NCBI RefSeq assembly: GCF_051251565.1
Contig: NZ_JBPOFB010000006.1
Coordinates: 124,001-188,000 of the forward strand
Length of the DNA: 64,000 bases
Direction: 5' to 3'
DNA from: Marivita sp051251565
GTDB lineage: Bacteria; Pseudomonadota; Alphaproteobacteria; Rhodobacterales; Rhodobacteraceae
This document shows, piece after piece, positions 24,561-33,447 of the stretch; the stretch's first letter is position 1; each line of letters starts with the position of its first letter. The notes under the pieces were generated by a model. The model was not told the DNA's origin. It saw only the letters and a program-made list of their open reading frames with translations, and searched no databases. Both the position numbers and the translations under genes were made by a program.

Positions 24561-26618
24561 TCAGTCCTCGTCCCGTGTGATGATCGTGTTGCCGGAGGTG
24601 TCCACCTTTGCCGTCAGGCCGGGGTCCACAAGAACGGTTGTGTCGGGTTGAACAAGGATCGCGGGGCCTTTGATTTCGGCACCGACCGGCAAGTCCAACC
24701 GATTGTAGATCATGGTTTCAAACCATGCATCGCCGAAATGCACCTTGCGCGTTCCTGTGTGCGCCGCTTCGACCGTGCCGCCTTTGGGAGCAAGTGTGGT
24801 GAGGTCAAATTTGGGACGACGCCCGATGACGGCGGTGCGCAGGTTCATCACCCGGCGCGTGCCGTTCTTGAGCAGGCGTCCATATGTGGCCTGATAGCCG
24901 GCATCGAACGCTGCCTCGACCTCTTCGATGGTGGGCGCTTTGACCGCGGTGCCGTCGAGCGTGATTGGCAAGGGCACGGCGACCGTATGGGTCTGGCCCA
25001 CATAGGCCATGTCCAGTTCCACCACGATATCGCGTGCATCGAACCGGGTTTGCGCGGCATTGAGCAGCGCCATTCCGTCGTCGATATGCTTTTGCAATAC
25101 GCTGCGAAGCGCGTCCGTGTCCAAAGTTGCGGTCAGCGTGTTGATCGTCTGTACAAAGTCCTGGCGCATATCGGCAATCACACAACCCATCGCGCTGGTC
25201 ACACCAGGATAGCGCGGGACAATCGCGCTGCCGATGCCGACCTCGTTCAGAATTGCGCCGGTGTGCAAAGCACCGCCGCCGCCGAAGGGCATGAAGGCAA
25301 AGCGTTTCGGATCAAACCCGCGTTCGATGCTGACCAGACGGATCGCGCCCGCCATGCGCGAATTAGCTATCCGCAGGATCGCCTCGGCGGCCTCGACCGT
25401 GCTGAGGTTCAGCTTCTGCCCAACATGCAGGTCGATCGCCTTGGCTGCTGCCTCCACGTCCAGTCGGTCCAGCTTGCCTCCGATTGGATTTTCGGGGTCG
25501 ATCCGGCCCAGGACGACATTGGCGTCGGTCACTGTAGGGCGGTCATTGCCCTGACCATAGGCCACCGGGCCGGGTGTTGACCCCGCGCTTTCGGGGCCGA
25601 TGTTGAGCAACCCGCCCTTGTCGACCCACGCGATAGACCCGCCGCCTGCGCCAATGGTCGTGATCTCGATCATCGGGTTGCGGACCACCATGCCGAAGTC
25701 GATGGAGGTTTGCGGCGACAGCATGGACTGCCCCTGGGCGATCAGTGCCACGTCAAAGCTGGTGCCACCCATATCGCCCGTGATGACGTTGTCGAACCCG
25801 GCGGTCGCGGCGATATGCCCGGCGGCGATCACGCCCGCGGCGGGGCCGGAGAGCGCCGTGCGAATGGGCAGGCGGCAGGCCGTTTCGGTGCCCATCACGC
25901 CGCCATTGGATTGCACGATCATGAATTCGCCGGTGAACCCGCCTTTGGTCAGGGCTTGGTCTAGCCGGGTGATGTAACCCGACACTTCTGGTTGAAGATA
26001 GGCGTTGAGCGCGGTGGTCGAAAAGCGTTCGAATTCGCGGATTTCGGGCAGGATTTCCGAGGAACAACTGACGTGATCATTGGGCCACATGCCACGGACG
26101 GCGGCGACGGCCATGGCCTCGTTTTCCGCGTTGGCATAGGCGTTGGCAAAGAGAATTGCGACCGCCAGACAGCCCTCGTCGATCAACTGCTGTGCGGCGG
26201 CTGTGACCGCTTCCAGATCGACAGGCGTGCGGATCGTGCCATCTGCCAGCGTCCGTTCAGGTACTTCAAGTCGCAGGTTGCGGGGCACAACGGGGCTAAA
26301 GTCACCGCGTAAGCCCCAGGTGCGGGGCCGGTCGCGGCGGCGCATTTCAAGAACGTCGCGCAGGCCTTGTGTGGTGATCACGCCGATCTTGGCACCCTTG
26401 CGTTCCAGCAATGCGTTGGTGCCAGCCGTCGTGCCATGCACGACAGCAGCAACACTGGACAGGTCGTCAACCTGCTGGTGGATGCCGTCCAGAAAGCCGC
26501 CGGACTGGTCGGGCCGCGTGGTGGGCACCTTGGCCACTTGGGCCACGCCCGTTGCCTCGTCCAGCACGAACACATCCGTAAACGTGCCGCCGACATCGAC
26601 GCCGATCATCTTGGTCAT
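24561..26618 (-). CDS. hyuA: Hydantoinase/oxoprolinase family subunit A
   Basis: 685 residues from an ATG that overlaps the stop of the B-subunit gene; an in-frame start 18 bases upstream lies within that gene. The N-terminal ATPase signature is IGVDVGGTFTDVFVLDE, followed by VVHGTTAGTNALLERKGA and GGGSIAWVDKGG. The family comprises ATP-dependent cyclic-amide hydrolases (N-methylhydantoinase, 5-oxoprolinase, caprolactamase) and acetone carboxylases. Pairing with subunit B points to ring opening or carboxylation of an unidentified substrate. Confidence 0.92.
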   Translation of the reverse strand: MTKMIGVDVGGTFTDVFVLDEATGVAQVAKVPTTRPDQSGGFLDGIHQQVDDLSSVAAVVHGTTAGTNALLERKGAKIGVITTQGLRDVLEMRRRDRPRTWGLRGDFSPVVPRNLRLEVPERTLADGTIRTPVDLEAVTAAAQQLIDEGCLAVAILFANAYANAENEAMAVAAVRGMWPNDHVSCSSEILPEIREFERFSTTALNAYLQPEVSGYITRLDQALTKGGFTGEFMIVQSNGGVMGTETACRLPIRTALSGPAAGVIAAGHIAATAGFDNVITGDMGGTSFDVALIAQGQSMLSPQTSIDFGMVVRNPMIEITTIGAGGGSIAWVDKGGLLNIGPESAGSTPGPVAYGQGNDRPTVTDANVVLGRIDPENPIGGKLDRLDVEAAAKAIDLHVGQKLNLSTVEAAEAILRIANSRMAGAIRLVSIERGFDPKRFAFMPFGGGGALHTGAILNEVGIGSAIVPRYPGVTSAMGCVIADMRQDFVQTINTLTATLDTDALRSVLQKHIDDGMALLNAAQTRFDARDIVVELDMAYVGQTHTVAVPLPITLDGTAVKAPTIEEVEAAFDAGYQATYGRLLKNGTRRVMNLRTAVIGRRPKFDLTTLAPKGGTVEAAHTGTRKVHFGDAWFETMIYNRLDLPVGAEIKGPAILVQPDTTVLVDPGLTAKVDTSGNTIITRDED

Positions 26619-28309
26619 GCTGCGACCTCTTTCCATGCGGGGCCGTAAAGGTCAGTGGCCGCATCGGGTGTGAGATACCCAAGCGCTACGTCCTGTGCCA
26701 CGTCCTGTGCTGCGCGATTGGTCGCCGGGCCGTAGCCGCCGCCGCCCGGTGTCTCAAGGCGCACGGCTTGGCCTTTGGACAGCTTGATACCGAGCATCTT
26801 GGACGCCAATGGCGGGGTTTCCCATCCGCTGTCTTGTTCATAGTGAAAGACGTTCATCGCGCCCGTGCCGCCGCCTTGCACACCTTGCGGGGCAAAGCGT
26901 CCACGTTCGCCGAACAGAAACGCCTCGGCGCTGTCCTCAAGCAGTTCAATCTCGTAGGTGGCCCCCAGCCCGCCACGATGCGCGCCTGCTCCGGCACTGT
27001 CGGGGCGCAGTGCCCATTGGCGGAACATGACGGGGTAGGCAGCCTCCAAGATTTCCATCGGTGGTATCGTCGCGGTTGAGATTGGCGCGTTTCCGTGGTT
27101 CAGGCCGTCCGACTCAAAGCTGCCACCGTGCCCACCACCATAAAAGCTGAACATCACCCAGCGCTGCCCATTCGCCCGCTTGCCTGCAATCGACAGTGCG
27201 TTGATCGTGCCGTAAGCGTTGGCGACAACCCGGTCCGGGGCGGCTTGGGATGCGGCGCTAAAGATCACGTCGATCATGCGTAGGATGGTTTCGGTATACC
27301 CACCAACCGGCGCGGGAAACTCGGCAGAGAGCAGCGACCCGTCCGGCACCCGCACATCAATCGGTCGCATCACACCGGCATTGGCGGGCAGGTCGGGAAA
27401 GATATGCTTGATTGCGACATAGGCTGTGGCCACTGCCGTCGGATAGGCGATATTCACCGGGCCTGCGGTCACGGGGGCGGTGCCTTCGAAATCGAGCACC
27501 ATCCGGTCGCCGCTGATCTCAAGCGCGACCTTGATCGGCAAGGCAACATCCGTGATGCCATCGTTATCAAGGTAGTCGACCGCCTCCCACCGCCCGTTCG
27601 GCAGGCTGGACAGCTCGGACCGCATCAGCGCTTCGGCCCTGTCGCCAAGCGCATCAAGCGCTGCGGATACGGTGCTTGCCCCGTATTCGCCCAAAAGCTC
27701 ATCCAGCCGTTTCACACCCAGGTCAAGCGCGCCCAACTGACCGTTGAGATCGCCCATCGCCGATTGCGGCAGGCGGGTGTTGCGCATCAGGATGTCGATG
27801 ATGTCTTGTTGAATCACCCCAGCGCGCGCCAGTTTCACCGGCGGCAGGATGAACGCCTCTTGGAAGGCCTCGGTCGCAGACGGGTTGTAATTGCCGGGCA
27901 CTGCGCCGCCCACATCGTGCCAGTGGCCGACACTGGCAAGGTAGCAGAACAGCTGACCATCGCGGAAATAGGGCCGCACCAGCCGCATGTCCGAAAGGTG
28001 TGTGCCCCCGATATGTGCATCGTTGAAAATGTAGATGTCGCCATCGGCCAGATCATCCGCTTCGGCGGCCTTGTCGATCACGGCTTTCACGGCGAAAGCC
28101 ATGACGCCCACAAAAATCGGCAGCCCGGATTTGCCCTGCACCAGCGTGTCGCCCGATGCTGCGTGGTAGAACCCGTGCGACGCGTCATGGGCCTCGGCGA
28201 TGATCGGATTGAAGGCCGCGCGAAACAGCGTCGCGTCCATCTCGTCGGCGATCTGTTCCATTCGGCCAGCCAAAACGGCGAGGGTGATCGGGTCAATCGC
28301 AGTGGTCAT
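26615..28309 (-). CDS. hyuB: Hydantoinase/oxoprolinase family subunit B
   Basis: 564 residues. Signature stretches include DATLFRAAFNPIIAEAHDASHGFY, IYIFNDAHIGGTHLSDMRLV and the glycine-rich end LETPGGGGYGPA. HyuB proteins form the other half of the ATP-dependent cyclic-amide hydrolase or ketone carboxylase complex. The start overlaps the stop of the tautomerase-SnoaL gene by 4 bases, and the stop overlaps the A-subunit start, so expression is coupled across the operon. Confidence 0.92.
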   Translation of the reverse strand: MTTAIDPITLAVLAGRMEQIADEMDATLFRAAFNPIIAEAHDASHGFYHAASGDTLVQGKSGLPIFVGVMAFAVKAVIDKAAEADDLADGDIYIFNDAHIGGTHLSDMRLVRPYFRDGQLFCYLASVGHWHDVGGAVPGNYNPSATEAFQEAFILPPVKLARAGVIQQDIIDILMRNTRLPQSAMGDLNGQLGALDLGVKRLDELLGEYGASTVSAALDALGDRAEALMRSELSSLPNGRWEAVDYLDNDGITDVALPIKVALEISGDRMVLDFEGTAPVTAGPVNIAYPTAVATAYVAIKHIFPDLPANAGVMRPIDVRVPDGSLLSAEFPAPVGGYTETILRMIDVIFSAASQAAPDRVVANAYGTINALSIAGKRANGQRWVMFSFYGGGHGGSFESDGLNHGNAPISTATIPPMEILEAAYPVMFRQWALRPDSAGAGAHRGGLGATYEIELLEDSAEAFLFGERGRFAPQGVQGGGTGAMNVFHYEQDSGWETPPLASKMLGIKLSKGQAVRLETPGGGGYGPATNRAAQDVAQDVALGYLTPDAATDLYGPAWKEVAA

Positions 28310-28866
28310 TTTGCCTGCACCTCGGCCATGTCGTTCCAGACGTCCTGACGCACGATCTTGCCTCCGGTGATTTCAAAACGGTCGATAAAACGGATACCCT
28401 CAAACGGGGTGCCGTCCATCCATTCCCCATAGAGCGTGCCGCGCGCGTAGACGACGGCAACACCGCCGCTGTGCGCGGCATCGAACCCGTCATAGATTTT
28501 CTTGACAAACCGGTAGCGGCCCTTGGACCACTCGATAAGTTCGGAGAGCTGCGTCATCGGTTGTGTCGCGGGGAACACCATCTGAAAGTCGTCGCCCAGC
28601 ATCGCCTGTGCCGTACGCAGGTCGCGCGCTTCCACCGCGCTCAGGTAGGCGCGGACGATTTGCACGGGGTCAGGCAAGGCGGGCGCGGGTGTGCGGTGCT
28701 GACCGCCTCGGGCATAGGCCTCGGAGGGGTATTCATGCAACATCACCGTAATGGCCTCATCGGGGGCCGGAACGACAAATCTGATGGCGTCCGTGAGGGC
28801 CGATGTCAGCCGGGACTTCTCGGTGGCATTATATCCTTCAAGGATATGCGCTTCCACAATCGGCAT
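28306..28866 (-). CDS. Tautomerase-SnoaL-like fusion protein
   Basis: 186 residues. The N-terminus begins MPIVEAHILEGYNATEKS, so a proline would become residue 1 after removal of Met, the catalytic arrangement of 4-oxalocrotonate tautomerases (domain about 1-62). Residues about 70-186 resemble an NTF2/SnoaL-like polyketide-cyclase fold (YLSAVEARDLRTAQAMLGDDF, FEGIRFIDRFEITGGKIV). GGGAG precedes the start. This is the first gene of the operon and is divergent from the GntR regulator. A longer in-frame form exists but would bury the catalytic Pro. Confidence 0.8.
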   Translation of the reverse strand: MPIVEAHILEGYNATEKSRLTSALTDAIRFVVPAPDEAITVMLHEYPSEAYARGGQHRTPAPALPDPVQIVRAYLSAVEARDLRTAQAMLGDDFQMVFPATQPMTQLSELIEWSKGRYRFVKKIYDGFDAAHSGGVAVVYARGTLYGEWMDGTPFEGIRFIDRFEITGGKIVRQDVWNDMAEVQAK

Positions 28867-28890
28867 CGGAATCTCCCAAAAATCTGCACT

Positions 28891-28920
28891 TTTCATATAA
28901 CAGGTTTTGGTATATTGAAA
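28891..28920. promoter_or_regulatory. Imperfect inverted repeat, candidate GntR operator
   Basis: TTTCATATA on the left and TATATTGAAA on the right are near-mirror images, separated by AACAGGTTTTGG. The element is 24 bases upstream of the tautomerase gene start and 76 bases upstream of the divergent GntR gene start. It also contains AT-rich tracts that could serve as a -10 element. A UTRA-type repressor usually sits at such a site. Confidence 0.45.
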
Positions 28921-28996
28921 GACCATCATTCGCAGATTCTTTGCTGTGCCACCGAAGGGGCCTCGAGGATCGCCAAGCAGCAGGGGCCGCGCTTTC

Positions 28997-29791
28997 GTGA
29001 CGATCAACGCGCATTCCGGACTTCCAGAAGGTGGTAAGGCCCGCAGGGTTTACCTGTTGCTGCGCGACGAAATATCAAACGGCGGTTTCAAAGATGGCGT
29101 GCGCCTGCCCGGTGAGCACAAGCTGGCTGAGGCATTCGACGTTTCCCGCATCACCATCCGTCGCGCGTTGGACGCGTTGGCGGCTGACGGGTGGATCGAA
29201 AAGAAAACTGGCGCAGGGTCTGTTGTGCGGGCGGGCGCGCAGAACGGTCAGAGATTGTCAGCAGATTTCGCAACCCTGATCCCGCATCTCGTTGAGATGG
29301 ACCGTAAGACCACTGCGCGGCTTTTGTCGTTTTCCTATGACACAGCGCCGGTGGCGGTGGCTGAGGCGTTGGGGATTGCCAACGGGGCCGAGGTTCAAAA
29401 GGCCGTGCGTGTGCGGTCTTCTGGCGGGCAGCCGTTTTCGCATCTTACGACCTATGTGCCCAAGGATATCGCGGTCAGCTATGATGAGGCCGATCTGGCG
29501 ACGCAGCCGCTGTTTCGATTGCTTGAACGCAGCGGCGTGAGCGTGCAGAGCGCCCATCAGACGGTCACGGCTGCCTTGGCAACGCCCGACGTGGCCGAGG
29601 CGCTGGATGTGTCTGTCGGGTCGCCGCTCTTATTCGTGCAGCGCGTTGTGCGCGATGCCAATGGGCAGGGTGTGGAGCATCTTTCAGCGCTGTATCGACC
29701 CGATCTGTTTCGGTTGGAAATGGACCTTGCCCGCGTCGGTGCCGGTGAGGCGCGCCATTGGGAACCTGTGGTCGGGGGTGCAGCATCATGA
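28997..29791 (+). CDS. GntR-family regulator with UTRA domain
   Basis: 264 residues. A winged HTH is at about 15-80 (LPGEHKLAEAFDVSRITIRRALDALAADGWI), followed by a UTRA ligand-binding domain (about 100-245, e.g. TTYVPKDIAVSY, LLFVQRVVRDANG). This is the HutC/FarR type of GntR regulator, responsive to a small metabolite. The GTG start chosen is weakly supported by AGGGG; an in-frame GTG 51 bases upstream is possible. It overlaps the LeuC-like gene (ATGA). Probably represses the divergent operon and its own operon until the substrate appears. Confidence 0.88.
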   Translation: MTINAHSGLPEGGKARRVYLLLRDEISNGGFKDGVRLPGEHKLAEAFDVSRITIRRALDALAADGWIEKKTGAGSVVRAGAQNGQRLSADFATLIPHLVEMDRKTTARLLSFSYDTAPVAVAEALGIANGAEVQKAVRVRSSGGQPFSHLTTYVPKDIAVSYDEADLATQPLFRLLERSGVSVQSAHQTVTAALATPDVAEALDVSVGSPLLFVQRVVRDANGQGVEHLSALYRPDLFRLEMDLARVGAGEARHWEPVVGGAAS

Positions 29792-31188
29792 CCGCGCTTC
29801 GTCTACTCGACAAGCTGTGGGAGGCGCATGAAATCCTGCGCCGGGAGGACGGCACAAGCCTGTTATGGGTCGACCGGCATCTTGTGCACGAGGGGTCGCA
29901 TCACGCCTTCGCCAAGATCGCGGAACGCGGCCTGCCGGTGGCTGAACCGGGACTCACCTTTGGTGTTGCGGATCACTATGCGCCGACGCGCGGCGCGCCT
30001 GCCACGGCAGCAATTGCGCGGATGATCGACACGCTTGCGGTGAACACCGTAGAGCACGGGATCACCTGTTTTGGTCTTGATGATCCACGTCAGGGGATTG
30101 TGCATGTGATCGGGCCCGAACAAGGCCTGAGCCTGCCCGGACTTTTGATCAATTGCGGGGACAGCCATACCTCTACCCACGGTGCGTTCGGGGCGCTTGC
30201 TTTTGGAATTGGCGCGACCGAGGTGGCGCATGTGTTGGCAACGCAAACGGTCTGGCAGAAAAAGCCCAAGGCGATGCGGATCGACGTGACCGGGCGGTTT
30301 GGCCCCGGCGTTGGCGCCAAGGATCTGGCGCTTGCGTGGATCGCCAAGCTGGGTGCCGACGGCGCGCGCGGACACGCCGTTGAATACACCGGACCTGCGG
30401 TGCGAGCACTGTCGATGGAAGGGCGCATGACGCTGTGCAACCTATCCATCGAAGGCGGGGCGCGCTTTGGCATGATCGCGCCGGACGACACGACTTTTGC
30501 CTATGTGAAGGGACGGCCCTTTGCGCCGACCGGGGCCGAGTGGGATCGTGCTGTCGCGTATTGGTCAACGCTGCCGTCGGATGCGGATGCCGAATATGCA
30601 GCGAGCGTGTCGCTTGACGCTTCTGAGATTGCGCCAATTGTGACTTGGGGCACCACACCAGACGACGCTTTGCCAGTCACGGCCACCATACCAGACCCGG
30701 CACGCTTGCACGGCAATGCTGCGGATCGCGCACGGGCTGCGCTGGAGTATATGGGCCTGACGGCGGGTCGTGCCCTGACGGATATCAGGGTTGACCAGGT
30801 GTTCATTGGGTCGTGCACCAACGCCCGCATCGAAGACCTGCGCGCAGCGGCGGCTGTGTTGGCCGGCCGGCAGTCCAAAGTGCCGGGGATCGTGTCGCCC
30901 GGATCGCAGCTGATCAAAGCACAGGCCGAGGCGGAAGGGCTGGACCGCATTTTCATCGACGCAGGCCTTGATTGGGTCGGGTCGGGCTGTTCGATGTGTG
31001 TTGCAATGAATGGCGACCTTGTAGAGCCGGGCAAGCGTTGTGCCTCGACCACCAACCGTAACTTTCGGGGCCGCCAAGGACGTGGCGCGCGCACGCATCT
31101 GATGTCGCCGGCGATGGTGGCCGCAGCGGCAGTGACCGGGCATCTGACGGACGTGCGTGATCTTTTGAAAGAGCGTGAGGTCGCATGA
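29788..31188 (+). CDS. Aconitase-superfamily hydratase large subunit (LeuC-like)
   Basis: 466 residues. The iron-sulfur cysteines are in FIGSCTNARIEDL and in WVGSGCSMCVAMNGD, and the substrate-binding signature CGDSHTSTHGAFGALAFGIGATE is complete. It resembles the large subunit of 3-isopropylmalate dehydratase, but it lies in a catabolic locus with no leucine genes. A dimethylmaleate or citraconate hydratase role would suit the PEPM/ICL-type lyase nearby. ATGA overlaps at both ends show tight coupling to the regulator and small subunit. Confidence 0.88.
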   Translation: MTALRLLDKLWEAHEILRREDGTSLLWVDRHLVHEGSHHAFAKIAERGLPVAEPGLTFGVADHYAPTRGAPATAAIARMIDTLAVNTVEHGITCFGLDDPRQGIVHVIGPEQGLSLPGLLINCGDSHTSTHGAFGALAFGIGATEVAHVLATQTVWQKKPKAMRIDVTGRFGPGVGAKDLALAWIAKLGADGARGHAVEYTGPAVRALSMEGRMTLCNLSIEGGARFGMIAPDDTTFAYVKGRPFAPTGAEWDRAVAYWSTLPSDADAEYAASVSLDASEIAPIVTWGTTPDDALPVTATIPDPARLHGNAADRARAALEYMGLTAGRALTDIRVDQVFIGSCTNARIEDLRAAAAVLAGRQSKVPGIVSPGSQLIKAQAEAEGLDRIFIDAGLDWVGSGCSMCVAMNGDLVEPGKRCASTTNRNFRGRQGRGARTHLMSPAMVAAAAVTGHLTDVRDLLKEREVA

Positions 31189-31832
31189 ACGGATGGACGC
31201 AGCATACCGGTCTTGCCGTTGCGCTTGACCGCGAGAACGTGGACACGGATCAGCTGATCCCGGCGCGGTTCATGTCGACGCCGCGATCCGAGGGCTATGG
31301 GCACTTCCTGCTCAACGATTTCCGCTATGATAGCGACGGTGTGCCTGTGCCGGACTTCCCGCTGAACATCGTGCCGACCGCCAGCGTCCTGATCTCGCGC
31401 CGCAACTTCGGCAGCGGATCGTCGCGCGAAGCGGCGGTTTACGCGCTGGTCGATTTCGGTATCCGTGTCGTGATCGCACCGAGCTTTGGCGATATCTTTG
31501 CCAGCAACGCGGTGAATAACGGCCTGCTGCCTGCCCGCGTGACCGAAGCCGAGGCTGACGCCGTCCTTGCGCGGCTGGCCTTTGGCCCGCAGGAAATCAC
31601 CATCGACCTGCCGGACCGGACCATCCGGTTTGGCGATACCATGCTTGGCTTCACGCTTGATGATGTCTGGCAGCAAAAGCTGATCAACGGGTGGGATGAT
31701 ATCGACCTCACCCAAACCCATAAACCGGCCATAGCGGCGTTCCGGGCACAGCATGTGCAGGGCAAGCCGTGGGTCATACCAGTCCAACAGACCAACGTCA
31801 GAAACGCGGAGCGGACCACCGTTTCGCAGTAA
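31185..31832 (+). CDS. Aconitase-superfamily hydratase small subunit (LeuD-like)
   Basis: 215 residues, matching the swivelling domain of LeuD: DRENVDTDQLIPARFM, ISRRNFGSGSSREAAVYAL and IAPSFGDIFASNAVNNGLLP. It completes the active site of the LeuC-like subunit. The start overlaps the large-subunit stop by 4 bases. The next gene, a TRAP binding protein, follows after 41 bp, so hydratase and import seem to be made together. Confidence 0.9.
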   Translation: MNGWTQHTGLAVALDRENVDTDQLIPARFMSTPRSEGYGHFLLNDFRYDSDGVPVPDFPLNIVPTASVLISRRNFGSGSSREAAVYALVDFGIRVVIAPSFGDIFASNAVNNGLLPARVTEAEADAVLARLAFGPQEITIDLPDRTIRFGDTMLGFTLDDVWQQKLINGWDDIDLTQTHKPAIAAFRAQHVQGKPWVIPVQQTNVRNAERTTVSQ

Positions 31833-31873
31833 CACAGGCCATGATTGGCCGAAGGGTGTAGGAGGAACTAACC

Positions 31874-32887
31874 ATGAAAATGAACCTGTTCAAAGGCTGC
31901 CTTGCAGGCGGTGTGATGCTTGGCACAGTGGCCCAAGCGCAAGAAACGATCACCGCAGTGCATGCGTTTCCAGAAACGCTGATCTATACGCAAAGCTTTT
32001 TGTCCTTCGTTGATAAGGTCAACGAAGCGGGCGAGGGTGTGATCCAAATCGAAGTGCGCGGTGGCCCCGAAGCCATCGGCATGTTCCAGCAACCCGACGC
32101 GGTGCGCGACGGGATTGTTGACATGGTCTACACGCCCGGATCGTTCTACGGCGGTGCGCTGCCCGAGAAAGATGCACTTGTCGCGTCGAACCTCACGGCC
32201 ATTGAAACCCGCGAAAACGGCGGGATCGAGATGATCGACCAAATCCATCAGGAACGCATGAACCTGAAATATCTCGGCTGGTTTGACAGTGGCGTGTGCT
32301 ACAATCTCTGGACCCGCGATGCGCCGTCGTTTGACGATGCGGGTAACCTTGAAGTGGACGGCCTGCGTCTGCGCGGCAACGCTGTATATAATGCGTTCTT
32401 CACCAACTATCTTGAAGCGCAGGTAATCGACCTGCCAACCGGCGAAGTGTATTCCGCGCTGCAAAACGGCGTGGTGGATGCAACCGGCTGGACCCAGATT
32501 GGTCTCATTGACCTCAAATGGAACGAATTCCTGAACTACCGGATTGAACCCTGCTTCTTCTCGACCGATCTTGGGGTGATTGTGAACCTGGATACATGGA
32601 ACGGGCTGAGCGACGCAGCCAAGACGATCCTTCAAGACACCGCGATCCAGCACGAGATCGACAGTGTCAACGCTCTGCGCACTAAGCGAGACGAAGATTT
32701 TGCCGCTCTGGACGCTGCTGGCATGAAGGTTGTCACGCTCGAGGGCGATGCAAAGGTCAACTACCTTGCCGCTGCACGCGAAACCACCTGGGCGCGGATG
32801 AAAGAGCTGATGGAAGCAGAGCCGACATCGGTCGCAGGCTATGATGACCTTATTGGCAAATTCTACGATCCCGCAGCTGATAACTAA
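31874..32887 (+). CDS. TRAP transporter solute-binding protein (DctP-like)
   Basis: 337 residues with a short signal peptide (GCLAGGVMLGTVAQA). The mature protein has the DctP fold; the conserved region near LEVDGLRLRGNAVYNAFF includes the Arg that normally pairs with a substrate carboxylate. YSALQNGVVDATGW is also typical. It should bind an organic acid in the periplasm and deliver it to DctQM. A good ribosome site (GGAGGA) precedes ATG, and a stable hairpin follows. Confidence 0.9.
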   Translation: MKMNLFKGCLAGGVMLGTVAQAQETITAVHAFPETLIYTQSFLSFVDKVNEAGEGVIQIEVRGGPEAIGMFQQPDAVRDGIVDMVYTPGSFYGGALPEKDALVASNLTAIETRENGGIEMIDQIHQERMNLKYLGWFDSGVCYNLWTRDAPSFDDAGNLEVDGLRLRGNAVYNAFFTNYLEAQVIDLPTGEVYSALQNGVVDATGWTQIGLIDLKWNEFLNYRIEPCFFSTDLGVIVNLDTWNGLSDAAKTILQDTAIQHEIDSVNALRTKRDEDFAALDAAGMKVVTLEGDAKVNYLAAARETTWARMKELMEAEPTSVAGYDDLIGKFYDPAADN

Positions 32888-32893
32888 GAACAC

Positions 32894-32918
32894 TGGGCCG
32901 GGGACACACCCCGGCCCA
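32894..32918 (+). terminator. Intra-operon hairpin after dctP
   Basis: Perfect 10-bp stem TGGGCCGGGG / CCCCGGCCCA around a 5-base loop, followed by a weak T-rich stretch (ATCACTTT). Its placement between the binding-protein gene and the membrane genes suggests partial termination or mRNA stabilisation, as in the sugar importer. Confidence 0.7.
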
Positions 32919-32940
32919 ATCACTTTGAACGGAACATCCC

Positions 32941-33447
32941 ATGCGCGCAGTGATCCGGGCTTACGACGCTCTTTTATACACCATGGCTTTTATCGCCGCG
33001 ATCACGCTTGTCTGGTTGATGGTATCGGTTGTCACATCCGTGGTGATGCGCAACCTTGGGTTCCAGCCATTTGCGTGGCTGTTCACTTCTGCGGAGTACG
33101 GCATCCTGTATATGACGATGCTGGGCGCGCCGTGGCTTGTGCGCGAAAAGGGCCATGTGCACATCGAACTGGTCACAGCCGCCCTGCCTTCGGCAGTGCG
33201 CCGGGTGGTCAGCCGTTTGGTCGCATTGGTGTGTGTGGCGGTGTCGCTGACCCTTGCGTGGTACGGGTTGGAGTTGTTCCTGACCAATATCGAACGCAAC
33301 GATTTTGATGTGCGCGCCTATTACTATCCCCGTTGGTTGCTGACGATCACGTTCCCTATCGCGTTTTCTGTCATGGCGATTGAATTCGCGCGGTTCGTTT
33401 TCGGGGCCGATCTGATGCATTCGGGCGAAGCGGGGATTCACGAATGA
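32941..33447 (+). CDS. TRAP transporter small membrane subunit (DctQ-like)
   Basis: 168 residues with four predicted transmembrane helices and the DctQ segment GAPWLVREKGHVHIELV. It partners the large membrane subunit in a sodium-driven uptake complex. Its stop overlaps the DctM start by 4 bases. Confidence 0.9.
   Translation: MRAVIRAYDALLYTMAFIAAITLVWLMVSVVTSVVMRNLGFQPFAWLFTSAEYGILYMTMLGAPWLVREKGHVHIELVTAALPSAVRRVVSRLVALVCVAVSLTLAWYGLELFLTNIERNDFDVRAYYYPRWLLTITFPIAFSVMAIEFARFVFGADLMHSGEAGIHE

Noticed and set aside
24321..25580. Plus-strand open frame (419 codons) opposite hyuA
   Set aside because: Antisense shadow of a highly conserved subunit; no motif of its own.
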